Below are positions 1 to 7,912 of a DNA stretch of 23,578 bases, in pieces; positions within the stretch are counted from its first letter, which is position 1; each line of letters starts with the position of its first letter. Location of the stretch: the NCBI GenBank assembly GCA_964635265.1, contig CAZWNV010000028.1, forward strand, positions 1 to 23,578, in the 5' to 3' direction. The DNA is from M55B175 sp964635265 (GTDB lineage Bacteria > Desulfobacterota > Desulfobacteria > Desulfobacterales > Desulfosalsimonadaceae). The position numbers and the translations under genes were made by a program. The notes beneath the pieces were generated by a model that saw only the letters and a list, made by a program, of their open reading frames with translations, did no database searches and was not told where the DNA came from.

Positions 1-86
1 GATCTTAAAGGGGCTTGAACTTTTTACTTTGCCATCCCAAACTGACTTTTTACGAATCCATCATGGCCTGGCCGCCAAAAAAACCA

Positions 87-121
87 TTGACATATGAACA
101 GCGTTTTTTTATTTATATAAC
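87..121 (+). promoter_or_regulatory. Candidate sigma-70 promoter for the ligase operon
   Basis: A perfect TTGACA at 87-92 is followed, after 17 bases, by an A/T-only stretch (110-120) that offers TATTTA at 110-115. The better hexamer TATAAC at 116-121 is too far away (23 bases). It lies about 115 bases upstream of the ligase start codon. No GG-N10-GC sigma-54 signature was found anywhere in 1-233. The -35 is convincing and the -10 is weak. Confidence 0.4.
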
Positions 122-202
122 ATTTAAAAGCTTAAATAACTTTAAAAGTACCGCAGGACAAAAATAAGTCAAGAGGATTTCCCTGCAAGCCGGCTCCTTG
201 CA
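122..202 (+). repeat. Leader palindromes and tandem TTTAAAAG boxes
   Basis: The leader of the first operon contains ATTTAA-N4-TTAAAT (122-137), the near-palindrome ACTTTAAAAGT (139-149), and the octamer TTTAAAAG repeated at 123-130 and 141-148 with an 18-base period. A 6-bp hairpin TGCAAG-N7-CTTGCA (184-202) ends 15 bases before the ribosome binding site. The first set could be operator half-sites just downstream of the candidate promoter. The hairpin could affect translation. Function is inference; the repeats are seen directly. Confidence 0.4.
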
Positions 203-233
203 AACAAAAACCGTACAAAGGAGGATCGCCGCC

Positions 234-1598
234 ATGGTCGGAAAATTACGCTTTTTCCCGGAAAACTTGAACCAGATGAGCGCCGAGGAGCGCAAGGAGC
301 ACAAGGATGCGCTCCTGCGCCAGCACATCGATTACATGTATGCACGTTCTCCCGAATTTTTTCAGGTCAAACTGCGGGAATGCGGCGCACAGCCCGGAGA
401 TATCCGCACCATTGAGGATCTTCGCAAGCTCCCGGTTATAATGGACAAGGATGCCGAACGCGAGAGCATGGAAGCCTCCCTGGAGAAATACGGACACCCC
501 TTCGGCCTGCATGTCTGCTGCGACCCGGCCGACATCATCAGTACCGGCGGAACCTCGGGCACTACCGGTCATCCCACCTACCCGTACTCCATGACAGCAA
601 ACGACTACGAGGCCGTCAGCCGACTGATTGCCTGGATGCACCAGATCGTCGGCCTTGGCCGCGGCGACAGGGGCTTTTTCCTGTTTCCCCTGGGGGTTTA
701 TGCCACCTCGGCAATTCTTCCGGGCATCCGCCGGGCCGGAATCCTGCCGCTGGACATCGACATCCGCCTTGGCACGCAGCCGGCGCTGGAACTGGTACGC
801 TGGACCCGCCCAACCTTCTGGTGGACAGGGCCGACGATTTCGCATTACTTCATCGACCTGTTCCGCAAGCAGCTCCAGATTGATCCCAGGGACCTGGGAT
901 TCAAATGCCTGCTGATGACGGGCGAACTCGGCTGCGGCATTCCGGAATTCAAAAAAAGCATCGAATCCGCATACGGCTGCCCCATGTATGATTTCTGGGC
1001 CCCGTCGCTTACCTCTCCCTGCCTGTCCTGCAACAGCGAGCAATACCACGGCCTGCACCTTTTCGCCGATGACTGGGACATCTCCTACGAGGATCTCGTC
1101 GATCCGGCAACCCGGGAGCCCATCGAGGTCAAAGACGGGGCCGTGGGCGAGCCGGTGGTTACCCACCTGAAAAAGGAGGCATCACCGTATCTTCGCTATG
1201 CTACAGGGGACATCGTCGAGATTGCCACCTCCCAGTGTCCCGCCTGCGGGTTTACGGGCTACCGGGCCAGGGTGGTCGGCCGCTCAGACGATATGCTGAC
1301 CGTCAAAGGGGTAAACGTCTTCGGCCGGACCATAAGGGAAACGCTGCAGCGCTTTACCCCGCGCATTACGGGTCGGATGCGGATAATCCGCGAAGATCCC
1401 GCACCGCGGGTGGACGTGCTCAAACTCCGGGTCGAATACGGCGAGGACATGGAGGCGCACCAGCTCGAGGATCTGGCCCGGGAAATCAAATCCGTCATGA
1501 AATCCGAACTGCGCGTCAACCCGGACATTGAATGGACGGAGCCCGGATCACTGCAAACCGCCTCACATAAACAGCCGATGTTTGAAAAACGCTATTAA
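234..1598 (+). CDS. Phenylacetate-CoA ligase-like AMP-forming acyl-CoA ligase
   Basis: A 454-residue member of the adenylate-forming PaaK family, which activates a carboxylic acid, usually aromatic, with ATP and CoA. The ATP-binding loop TGGTSGTTG is at residues 104-112, RYATGD at 321-326, and the hinge region GRSDDMLTVKGVNVF at about 349-363. Cysteine pairs C263/C266 and C335/C338 match the metal-type site of PaaK enzymes. The ATG at 234 is chosen because AAGGAGG lies 10 bases upstream; an in-frame upstream TTG at 198 sits inside a hairpin and has no such site. It is the first gene of a four-gene operon with a flavin/Fe-S dehydrogenase, so its product or substrate is probably linked to that enzyme. 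The substrate cannot be read from sequence; phenylacetate itself is only one option. The region after the adenylate Tyr (YDFWAPSLTSPC) departs from the usual YG-x-SE. Confidence 0.88.
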   Translation: MVGKLRFFPENLNQMSAEERKEHKDALLRQHIDYMYARSPEFFQVKLRECGAQPGDIRTIEDLRKLPVIMDKDAERESMEASLEKYGHPFGLHVCCDPADIISTGGTSGTTGHPTYPYSMTANDYEAVSRLIAWMHQIVGLGRGDRGFFLFPLGVYATSAILPGIRRAGILPLDIDIRLGTQPALELVRWTRPTFWWTGPTISHYFIDLFRKQLQIDPRDLGFKCLLMTGELGCGIPEFKKSIESAYGCPMYDFWAPSLTSPCLSCNSEQYHGLHLFADDWDISYEDLVDPATREPIEVKDGAVGEPVVTHLKKEASPYLRYATGDIVEIATSQCPACGFTGYRARVVGRSDDMLTVKGVNVFGRTIRETLQRFTPRITGRMRIIREDPAPRVDVLKLRVEYGEDMEAHQLEDLAREIKSVMKSELRVNPDIEWTEPGSLQTASHKQPMFEKRY

Positions 1599-1601
1599 GA
1601 A

Positions 1602-1640
1602 AATGCCGGGCCCCCCGGCGCTGGGGCCCGGCCCGGCATT
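1602..1640 (+). terminator. Very stable GC hairpin between operon genes 1 and 2
   Basis: Two alternative perfect stems share this site: AATGCCGGGCC (1602-1612) with GGCCCGGCATT (1630-1640), 11 bp, and GCCGGGCCCC (1605-1614) with GGGGCCCGGC (1623-1632), 10 bp. No T-run follows, so it is not a textbook intrinsic terminator. It starts four bases after the ligase stop codon, in the only large gap (121 bases) of the operon. It may stabilise or terminate the ligase message, or set unequal expression of ligase and dehydrogenase genes. Confidence 0.5.
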
Positions 1641-1652
1641 CAAGAAAGGCTC

Positions 1653-1668
1653 TTGACAGAATATCTGT
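1653..1668 (+). promoter_or_regulatory. TTGACA box overlapping the palindrome ACAGA-N3-TCTGT
   Basis: A perfect -35-like TTGACA (1653-1658) overlaps a 13-base palindrome ACAGA-ATA-TCTGT (1656-1668), about 60 bases upstream of the next gene. No good -10 hexamer is seen 16-18 bases downstream, so a promoter here is doubtful. An operator or activator site for a separate promoter serving the dehydrogenase genes is possible. Confidence 0.25.
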
Positions 1669-1719
1669 GCTGGGAAACCATGCCCCCAGTCAACCGGAAG
1701 AGCTATAGGGAGATGCGAT

Positions 1720-2766
1720 ATGGTTACGCTGAACTTTGACGAGAACAAGTGCCTGGCCTGCGAGACGCGCGACTGCCTGACCCGATGCCAGTACCTGGAC
1801 CTTGATGTCGAGGAAGCGGGGGCTGAAATGGAAAAACTCATCGCGGGAAAAGACTCCAGGGTGCTTCACGAATGCAGAACCTGCTATGCATGCGAGGAGT
1901 ACTGCCCAATGGGAAATCATCCCTTCTACCTGATCGTCAGCCGTCAGGAAGAACTGGACATTCCCCCCCTGCCGGAGCCCATTATCAAGCAGGGTGTGCA
2001 GCTGGGCATACCCTTCCGCGGCGAGCCGGAAATCGAGGAGGTCAACGGCCCGGTGCTCAACATGGGGGTTTTCAGCCCCCTCTATCCGAGCCTGATTCAG
2101 GGCAGCAAACTCTTCGAAGGGCTGACCCCCATATCCACGGACAGCCGGAAAATGCACCACTTCTTCTGCCAGTTGATGTATCTGCATTTCGCCCGGACAT
2201 CTGTCATCAATGAGCGGCTGCCCGCGGTCATTGACACCATTGCAGCCTACAAGCCCACAAAAGTGGTTCATTTCCACGACGAATGCTACGGCGCCTATAC
2301 CCACTATGCGCCCGCATTCGGCATTGATGTGCCCTTTCCTTCCGTCCACCTGTTCGATTTCCTCTATCACCGGCTGCTCGAATTAAAGGATCAAATCAAA
2401 CCCTTAAACTACAAGGTATGCTACCAGCGTCCCTGCTCCTCACGGCTTTCAACGGATATGCACGCGTATGTGGACAAAATCTTTGAACTTGTGGGATGTG
2501 AGCACGTACGGCGCGAGCATGTGGATGAAAATGCACTCTGCTGCGGCAGCACCATTCTTTCGCAGCGCCGGGAGGGCAGCCGGCGCTTCAGCCTGGAGCT
2601 CCAGCAAAAAAACATCGCGGACATGAAACAGGCCGGTGCCGAGCTCTGCCTTTTCAACTGCCCGGCCTGCATGCAGACCATGGGAAAACAGGTGGCGGAA
2701 AACGGCATCATGCCCATTTGGATGAGCGACCTCTGCCGCATGGCCATCGGCGAAAAACCCGCCTGA
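1720..2766 (+). CDS. CCG-domain iron-sulfur subunit (HdrD/GlpC-like)
   Basis: A 348-residue cytoplasmic electron-transfer subunit. The N-terminus has two 4Fe-4S ferredoxin motifs: C11-x2-C14-x4-C19-x3-C23 (unusual spacing) and a standard C52-x2-C55-x2-C58-x3-C62-P. The C-terminal half carries one complete CCG-type cluster site: C239, C274-C275-G276, and C314-x2-C317. The first CCG copy of two-copy HdrD-type proteins is reduced to HDEC at about 186-189. AGGGAG at 1707-1712 fixes the start. The stop lies 12 bases before the FAD oxidase gene. In related systems (GlcDEF, LldEFG, HdrD) such subunits pass electrons between a flavoprotein and quinone, ferredoxin or a thiol/disulfide carrier. The acceptor here is unknown. 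Confidence 0.85.
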   Translation: MVTLNFDENKCLACETRDCLTRCQYLDLDVEEAGAEMEKLIAGKDSRVLHECRTCYACEEYCPMGNHPFYLIVSRQEELDIPPLPEPIIKQGVQLGIPFRGEPEIEEVNGPVLNMGVFSPLYPSLIQGSKLFEGLTPISTDSRKMHHFFCQLMYLHFARTSVINERLPAVIDTIAAYKPTKVVHFHDECYGAYTHYAPAFGIDVPFPSVHLFDFLYHRLLELKDQIKPLNYKVCYQRPCSSRLSTDMHAYVDKIFELVGCEHVRREHVDENALCCGSTILSQRREGSRRFSLELQQKNIADMKQAGAELCLFNCPACMQTMGKQVAENGIMPIWMSDLCRMAIGEKPA

Positions 2767-2778
2767 GGAGGGATATGT

Positions 2779-4137
2779 ATGGATTCGATATATAAAGCGC
2801 TGGCAGATATTGTCGGTGAGGACTTTGTCTCCGACCGGACCGAGGAGCTTTTTACCTATTCCAAGGACCTGGGCACATCCGAGCCCCAATGGCCGGATTA
2901 CGTGGCCGCCCCCAAAACCGCCGAGGAGGTGAGCCGGATTGTCCGGTTCGCCAATGAAGAGAACCTGGCCGTTGTGCCTCTGGGCGGTGGTCTTTCGCTG
3001 GCAGGCCTGGCACTGCCGCTAAAGGGCGGCATTGAACTGGATCTCAAACGGATGGACCAGATCCTCGAATTAAACGAGCAGGACCGCTACATTGTGCTTG
3101 AAGGCGGCGTCTCACAAGGCAAGCTGACGGCTTATCTGGAAAAAAATGCCCCCCACCTCAAGCACTCGGAGCCCGGCGCTCCCCCCGCCGCCACCATCGG
3201 CGGAAATCTGGCGATCCACGGCCAGGGAGACCTGGGCCACCCTTACGGGTTCAACTCCGATATGATCAACGGCATGGAAGTGGTGCTGCCCACGGGCGAG
3301 ATATGCCGCTTTGGCTCCTGCGCCCTGGGAAACGACTGGTACACCATGCATCCCCTTCCGGACGTGAATCTTTTCATGGGCTGGAGCGGCAGCACCGGCA
3401 TTATTACCAAGGTATCGCTGCGACTGTTTCCCTGCAAAAAGATCGAGGAGCAGGACGTGCTTGTCCTGGATGATGCGGACCTGGTTCCGGAAGTGCTCTT
3501 CAAGCTCACCCACGTGGGCATGGCAGAAGACATCATCGTGGTCAGCCAGGAAATTCCGCCCCCCTTTAACCGGCTTCACTACATTCTGATCAACCTTGCC
3601 GGCGATTCCCGCCTGGAACTGGAATTCAAGCGGCAGATCATATTCGACACCAAGCTGGCGCCCTATATCCAGGACGGCCGGGCCGGCATCGGGGCCGGCG
3701 GCCAGAACATCGACCGGCCCGTGGTGAGCAAAACCTCAGATTGGCGCAAAGGCGGCGGCTTCGAATACGTAGGCGCAATCGTGCCCGTATCCGCTTATCC
3801 GCAGTGCTATCGGCACGGGGTGGATGTCTCCGGGCGCCACGAAATTCCCTATACCACCCTGGGGCGGGTGCTCGGAACAGGCCACAGCATGATGTTTTCC
3901 TGGACCTTTGCGTTTAACCGGGCGGACGAAGAAACAGTGCGTCATGCAAGGCAAGCTCTGCACGAGACCGACGAGGAGGTGCTCAAACTCGGCGGCACTC
4001 TGTGGAAGCCCGCGGTTTTCGGTCAAAAGCTCGTGATGGACCGAATGGACGCGGCAACGCTGCAGATGATGAAACAGGTCAAGCATCTGCTCGACCCCAA
4101 CGGCATTATGAACCCCGGAAACTGGGAGGTGGCCTGA
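2779..4137 (+). CDS. GlcD-like FAD-binding oxidoreductase
   Basis: A 452-residue member of the VAO/PCMH flavoprotein family, like the D-lactate and glycolate dehydrogenase flavin subunits. The FAD_binding_4 domain covers roughly residues 35-180, with PLGGGLSLAG (67-76) and ATIGGN (138-143). The C-terminal family signature is DPNGIMNPG at about 439-447. The HAGDGN-x-H motif usual in D-lactate and glycolate dehydrogenases is not recognisable: the corresponding stretch reads GRVLGTGHSMMFSW. The 2-hydroxyacid substrate of those enzymes therefore cannot be assumed. It has no signal peptide or membrane segment. GGAGGG (2767-2772) precedes the start, and its TGA overlaps the next ATG by one base. 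It is probably the catalytic subunit, with the CCG proteins on either side as its electron-transfer chain. Confidence 0.85.
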   Translation: MDSIYKALADIVGEDFVSDRTEELFTYSKDLGTSEPQWPDYVAAPKTAEEVSRIVRFANEENLAVVPLGGGLSLAGLALPLKGGIELDLKRMDQILELNEQDRYIVLEGGVSQGKLTAYLEKNAPHLKHSEPGAPPAATIGGNLAIHGQGDLGHPYGFNSDMINGMEVVLPTGEICRFGSCALGNDWYTMHPLPDVNLFMGWSGSTGIITKVSLRLFPCKKIEEQDVLVLDDADLVPEVLFKLTHVGMAEDIIVVSQEIPPPFNRLHYILINLAGDSRLELEFKRQIIFDTKLAPYIQDGRAGIGAGGQNIDRPVVSKTSDWRKGGGFEYVGAIVPVSAYPQCYRHGVDVSGRHEIPYTTLGRVLGTGHSMMFSWTFAFNRADEETVRHARQALHETDEEVLKLGGTLWKPAVFGQKLVMDRMDAATLQMMKQVKHLLDPNGIMNPGNWEVA

Positions 4138-5348
4138 TGGCACTCACACAACAAGATTATTCAGATCTTGAGCAAGGCTATCCATACATGGATATCATCC
4201 ACCGCTGTTTTCGCTGTGGGTACTGCAAATTTCCCCAGGACTGGGAAGACGTGGACAACTGCCCGGCCTATGCCCGGCACCGGCTGGAGAGCTATTCCAA
4301 CGGCGGCAGGCTCTGGCTGATCCGGGCCTGGATCACCGGCGAACTTGACTGGTCCGAGAATCTTGCCGAGATCGTTTATTCCTGCGTCGCCTGCAAGAAC
4401 TGCGAGGAGAAATGCCCGCTCTCCTTTGCCGGAGATATTGTCAACATGGTGGTTGCCGCCAGAAACGCAATGGTGGAAAAAGGCCTTGTGCCGCCGGCTG
4501 TAAAGAAGTACCTGGAAAATGTCCAGCTCCACGGCAACCCGTGGGGGCTGGGGGCCAAAAAACGGAGCCGGTGGATGGAGGGCCTTCCCGTGGAGCCCTA
4601 TAAGGACCAGGAGTTTCTCTATTTTGTGGGCTCCGAAGGCGCCTATGAGTCCCGGGCCCAGCTTGCGGCAAGAGCGGCCGCCGACATTTTCCGGCAGGCG
4701 GGCCTATCCTTCGGCGTTTTGGGAGACGATGAAACAGACGACGGCAACGAGGCGGAGCTTCTGGGCGAAGACGGGCTAACCGAAATGCTGGCGGAGAAAA
4801 ATATCTCCCGCTTTCGCGAGCTGGGGGTGCAGAAAATCGTCACCTTCTCGCCCCACGCCTATAACGCACTGAAAAACATTTATCCGCGCTTCGGCGGCAG
4901 CTTTGAGGTCTATCACTACACCCAGCTTCTGCCGGAGCTCATCAAAGCGGGCCGGATCACGCCGCCCCGGCTTGAAAACGCCACCATTACCTACCACGAT
5001 CCCTGTTTTCTGGGCCGATGGAACAACGAGTACAAAGCGCCCAGAAAAGCCCTTCAGGCCATTGACGGGGCGCAGCTTGTCGAGATGTCGCGGAGCGGGA
5101 AAAGCGCCTTCTGCTGCGGCGGGGGCTCAGCGGGCTTTTATACGGACATACTGGGTGGCAGCGAAAACAGCCCGGCCCGTATACGGGCCCGGCAGGCCCG
5201 CGCCACGGGTGCGGATATCCTGGCTGTGGCCTGCCCCAACTGCCTGACCATGCTGGAAGACGCGGTCAAGGTCGAGGGGCTGGATAAAAAGCTGCTTGTA
5301 AAAGACATCAGCGAGCTGCTCTCCGGCTCCGGCGAAGCAGACGCCTAA
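4137..5348 (+). CDS. Second CCG-domain iron-sulfur subunit, HdrD/GlcF-like
   Basis: A 403-residue Fe-S protein whose ATG overlaps the FAD gene's stop (TGATG), indicating translational coupling. Two ferredoxin-type sites lie at C24-x2-C27-x2-C30-x11-C42-P and C83-x2-C86-x2-C89-x3-C93-P. A complete CCG site follows: HDPC290, C326-C327-G328-G, and C366-x2-C369. The upstream CCG repeat is structurally recognisable (YFVGSEGAY about 162-170, then LGDDETDDGN about 195-204), but its cysteines are replaced by Ser and Asp-Asp. Only one CCG cluster is expected. The reading frame extends upstream to 4002 inside the FAD gene, but 4137 is the coupled start. It is probably the third subunit of the flavin/Fe-S dehydrogenase. 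Confidence 0.85.
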   Translation: MALTQQDYSDLEQGYPYMDIIHRCFRCGYCKFPQDWEDVDNCPAYARHRLESYSNGGRLWLIRAWITGELDWSENLAEIVYSCVACKNCEEKCPLSFAGDIVNMVVAARNAMVEKGLVPPAVKKYLENVQLHGNPWGLGAKKRSRWMEGLPVEPYKDQEFLYFVGSEGAYESRAQLAARAAADIFRQAGLSFGVLGDDETDDGNEAELLGEDGLTEMLAEKNISRFRELGVQKIVTFSPHAYNALKNIYPRFGGSFEVYHYTQLLPELIKAGRITPPRLENATITYHDPCFLGRWNNEYKAPRKALQAIDGAQLVEMSRSGKSAFCCGGGSAGFYTDILGGSENSPARIRARQARATGADILAVACPNCLTMLEDAVKVEGLDKKLLVKDISELLSGSGEADA

Positions 5349-5356
5349 GCTGCAGC

Positions 5357-5388
5357 GGTGCTGATCGCCCCGGCGGCCGATCAGCACC
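5357..5388. terminator. Bidirectional hairpin between convergent operons
   Basis: A perfect 11-bp inverted repeat, GGTGCTGATCG (5357-5367) and CGATCAGCACC (5378-5388), with a 10-base GC-rich loop. It occupies almost the whole 45-base gap between the convergent stop codons at 5348 and 5394. It lacks a T-run on either side, but its position fits transcription termination from both directions. Confidence 0.65.
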
Positions 5389-5393
5389 CGGCT

Positions 5394-6194
5394 CTATACC
5401 ACCGGGTTTTCCAGGGTACCGATGTTTTCGATCCGGGTGTCCAGGATGTCTTGGGGTTCCAGATACACCGGCGGCTTCCTGGTGAACCCGACGCCGCTCG
5501 GCGTGCCGGTGAGAATCACCGTGTCCGGCAGCAGGGTGGTGTCTTCCGAGAGGTAGGCGATGAGCCGGCTTACAGAGAAAATCATGTCCGACGTATGGCC
5601 TCTCTGCATGGTCCCGCCGTTTAAAATGCAGGTCAACTCCAGGTTTCCCGGATCCGGAATCTCCTCCGGGGTCACAAGGACCGGACCCAGGGGGCAGAAA
5701 GTGTCAAAGCTTTTGCCCCGTACCCACTGCCCCCCGCCGGCATTCTTCTGCCAGGAGCGGGCGGAAACGTCATTTGCCGCGGTATAGCCTTTTACATAAT
5801 CGAGGGCCGCATCCGCGGATACATTTTTGGCGGCTTTTCCGATCACCACGGCAAGCTCCGCCTCATAATCGACCTGCGGTTTCTTCCTGCAGGATTCGGG
5901 CAGCACGATCGCTTCTCTGTGACCGATGGCGGCAGCCGGATTCTTCATAAACACCACGGGATATTCAGGCTCTTCAAGACCCGCTTCTTTTGCGTGCTCC
6001 CGGTAGTTTAACCCGATGCAGATAATGGCCGCGGGAGCAACGGGCGGCAGGATGCGCTGCACCCACTGCTTTATGCCGGTGTTCTCGTAGCTGCCCGGAG
6101 CGGTCTCCACCACTTCCTCGGCCCAATCGCCGGAGCTGGCAGTCCCAAGCCGGACCGTCCCCTGATCATCCAGAAAACGAAAAAACTTCATCAT
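5394..6194 (-). CDS. Fumarylacetoacetate hydrolase family protein
   Basis: A 266-residue cytosolic enzyme of the FAH family, which hydrolyses or decarboxylates beta-diketo or oxo-acid substrates using a divalent metal. Family hallmarks are IGLNYREHA at about 60-68, the metal ligands in DYEAELAVVIG (E111, E113), the NDVSAR motif with D142, KSFDTFCPLGP at 161-171 and GTPSGVGF near residue 230. Length is normal for the family. It starts 6 bases after the stop of the sigma-54 activator, and its GGAGG overlaps that stop, so the two are co-transcribed and probably translationally coupled. Enzymes of this family act in aromatic meta-cleavage or homogentisate pathways, and also as general acylpyruvate hydrolases. 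The exact substrate is not readable. Pairing with an aromatic-type sensor supports a degradation role. Confidence 0.85.
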   Translation of the reverse strand: MMKFFRFLDDQGTVRLGTASSGDWAEEVVETAPGSYENTGIKQWVQRILPPVAPAAIICIGLNYREHAKEAGLEEPEYPVVFMKNPAAAIGHREAIVLPESCRKKPQVDYEAELAVVIGKAAKNVSADAALDYVKGYTAANDVSARSWQKNAGGGQWVRGKSFDTFCPLGPVLVTPEEIPDPGNLELTCILNGGTMQRGHTSDMIFSVSRLIAYLSEDTTLLPDTVILTGTPSGVGFTRKPPVYLEPQDILDTRIENIGTLENPVV

Positions 6195-6200
6195 TGCCTC

Positions 6201-7820
6201 CTACTGGTGCAGACGGCGCCACAGTGTGCTGATGCTGATCCCCAGAATCTCCGCCGCCCGGGTTTTGTTGCCGCCGGTCTGCTCCAGAACATGGTTGATA
6301 TAGCGGCGCTCAAGCTCTCTGCAGGTGGGAAGCTCGCCATCGGCCAGAAAGCCCGGACCGCTCTGCCCGCCTGCCTCTCCACCGGGGAAATGCTCCGGCC
6401 GGATCCGCTCCCCGGATTCGGCAAGTATGGTAGCATACGCAATCCAGTTTTCAAGCTCCCGGACATTGCCCGGCCAGCTATAGGATTCCATCCTGCGCAC
6501 GGCCTCCGGGGAAAACCCCCTGTTTTGCGGCCGTGCCCGGTCCAGGAAATACCTGGCCAGGGGCAGTATGTCTTCCCGGCGGTTTCTCAACGGGGGAAGC
6601 GCAATCGGGAATACCGCCAGGCGAAAATAGAGGTCCTCCCGGAAGCTCCCCTGTTTGACCATTTTCTTTAAATCCCGATTTGTTGCCGCGATGATCCGGG
6701 CGTTCACCGGCTGCGCGCGGTTTCCTCCCACCGGGCGCACCTTCTTTTCCTGGATCCCCCGCAGGAGCTTGGCCTGGAGTTCCAGGGACAGCGCCCCCAC
6801 TTCATCCAGAAAAATCGTGCCCTGCCCGGCCGCAACAAACAGGCCGGTCTTCTCTGTCTCGGCGCCGGTAAAGGCTCCTTTCGCGTGACCGAAAAGCTCG
6901 GACTCCAGCAGGTCCGGCGGCAGGGCCGCACAATTGATCGCCTGAAACGGCGCCTCCTTTCTGCCGGAGCGCTCATGGATCATCCCGGCCACTGCTTCCT
7001 TGCCGGTACCGCTCTCGCCCTGGATCAATACAGACGCGCAAGTGGGCGCCACCTTCTCGGCCAACACCAGCACCTCCTCCATCGCCCGGCTCCTGAAGAC
7101 AACGCTCCGGCCTGCGCCGGACTCAACGCCGCGTTTTAAGCTCTGTATTTCCTGCTTTTGCGTGGCAATAAAACGATTGGCGCTCTCAAGCTCAGCTTTC
7201 AGTTGATCGAGTTCCTTTTGTACCTCTTCCACCTGAAGCTGCTCCCGGAATGCTTCCGCGGAAAGTCCCCACTGTTCGATGCTTCGCCCTTCGAAAACGC
7301 AATGGGCATTTCCCTGGGCCTCGCATGAACACTCCTTGACAAGCACCTCGGTGCCCAGAACAGCACTGGCGTAGCCGCTGGCAAGGCCTTCCAGAATGCA
7401 GCATATCGGCTCTGTCGCCTGCCCGAACAGACTTCTCCATATAGTGGATTCAAAGGACTTCTTCCAGATGCCGTGAAACCGGATACGATTTTTCTGCGGG
7501 TCGAAGTCGATCTCGGTAAGCTCCTCATCCGCCAGTCCGGCCAGACGCCGCATGACCGAACCGGCCCGGAACCACTCCAGCCTGTCGTCAAATGAATACA
7601 GATCAGCAATAACCGATGCATGGCTCATACCCGAATCATAGCCGAAACGTTTCAGCAGGACCCGCATCTTCTCCCAGCCGAGACACTGGATAAGGTCCTG
7701 ATTGAGCCGCCCCAGGCCCGTAAGCCCCAGAGCCATCATCCTGTAGGAGCCAAGAAGCGGAAAGCCGGTGGCCGGATCCTGGCCGAGCATTTCAAGGCCC
7801 CGTAAATCTTCTGCCCGCAT
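6201..7820 (-). CDS. Sigma-54-dependent activator with XylR-N/V4R sensor
   Basis: A 539-residue enhancer-binding protein of XylR/DmpR layout. An XylR_N-like region (about 10-100) is followed by a V4R domain (about 135-180) with cysteines C164, C166 and C174. A helical linker (about 192-232) leads to a AAA+ domain with Walker A GESGTGKE (268-275), the sigma-54 contact loop GAFTGA (315-320) and Walker B GTIFLDE (334-340). A Fis-type helix-turn-helix ends the protein (about 517-536). In XylR and DmpR the V4R region binds aromatic effectors directly and relieves repression of the ATPase. Start: GAGGAGG sits 4 bases before the ATG. Two large inverted repeats lie in the divergent intergenic region and are the natural candidates for its binding sites. 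The effector is unknown. Confidence 0.9.
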   Translation of the reverse strand: MRAEDLRGLEMLGQDPATGFPLLGSYRMMALGLTGLGRLNQDLIQCLGWEKMRVLLKRFGYDSGMSHASVIADLYSFDDRLEWFRAGSVMRRLAGLADEELTEIDFDPQKNRIRFHGIWKKSFESTIWRSLFGQATEPICCILEGLASGYASAVLGTEVLVKECSCEAQGNAHCVFEGRSIEQWGLSAEAFREQLQVEEVQKELDQLKAELESANRFIATQKQEIQSLKRGVESGAGRSVVFRSRAMEEVLVLAEKVAPTCASVLIQGESGTGKEAVAGMIHERSGRKEAPFQAINCAALPPDLLESELFGHAKGAFTGAETEKTGLFVAAGQGTIFLDEVGALSLELQAKLLRGIQEKKVRPVGGNRAQPVNARIIAATNRDLKKMVKQGSFREDLYFRLAVFPIALPPLRNRREDILPLARYFLDRARPQNRGFSPEAVRRMESYSWPGNVRELENWIAYATILAESGERIRPEHFPGGEAGGQSGPGFLADGELPTCRELERRYINHVLEQTGGNKTRAAEILGISISTLWRRLHQ

Positions 7821-7851
7821 GGTCCTCCTCTTGGTTTTGCGCAGCCTTATA

Positions 7852-7880
7852 TCATTTTGAAATGGTATTTTTCAAAATGA
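7852..7880. promoter_or_regulatory. Inverted repeat TCATTTTGAAA-N7-TTTCAAAATGA, likely activator site
   Basis: Perfect 11-bp arms (7852-7862 and 7870-7880) separated by 7 bases. The repeat is 32 bases upstream of the activator's start codon and about 100-120 bases upstream of the predicted sigma-54 start site of the divergent gene. That distance is typical for an enhancer-binding-protein upstream activating sequence. It could equally serve autoregulation of the activator gene. Confidence 0.55.
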
Positions 7881-7912
7881 AAAACCTTCTCTGGCACACT
7901 TTCTTTTAGCTC

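Noticed and set aside
198..233. Upstream TTG start for the ligase
   Set aside because: It lies in a hairpin and has no ribosome site, while the ATG at 234 has AAGGAGG correctly placed.
246..1166. 306-codon open frame on the minus strand opposite the ligase
   Set aside because: It is fully antisense to a gene with clear family motifs, has no recognisable domains and reflects GC-rich codon bias.
7892..7908. TGGCAC as a sigma-54 -24 element
   Set aside because: The -24 match is perfect, but TT instead of GC is found at the -12 position; the 7960-7975 site is better.
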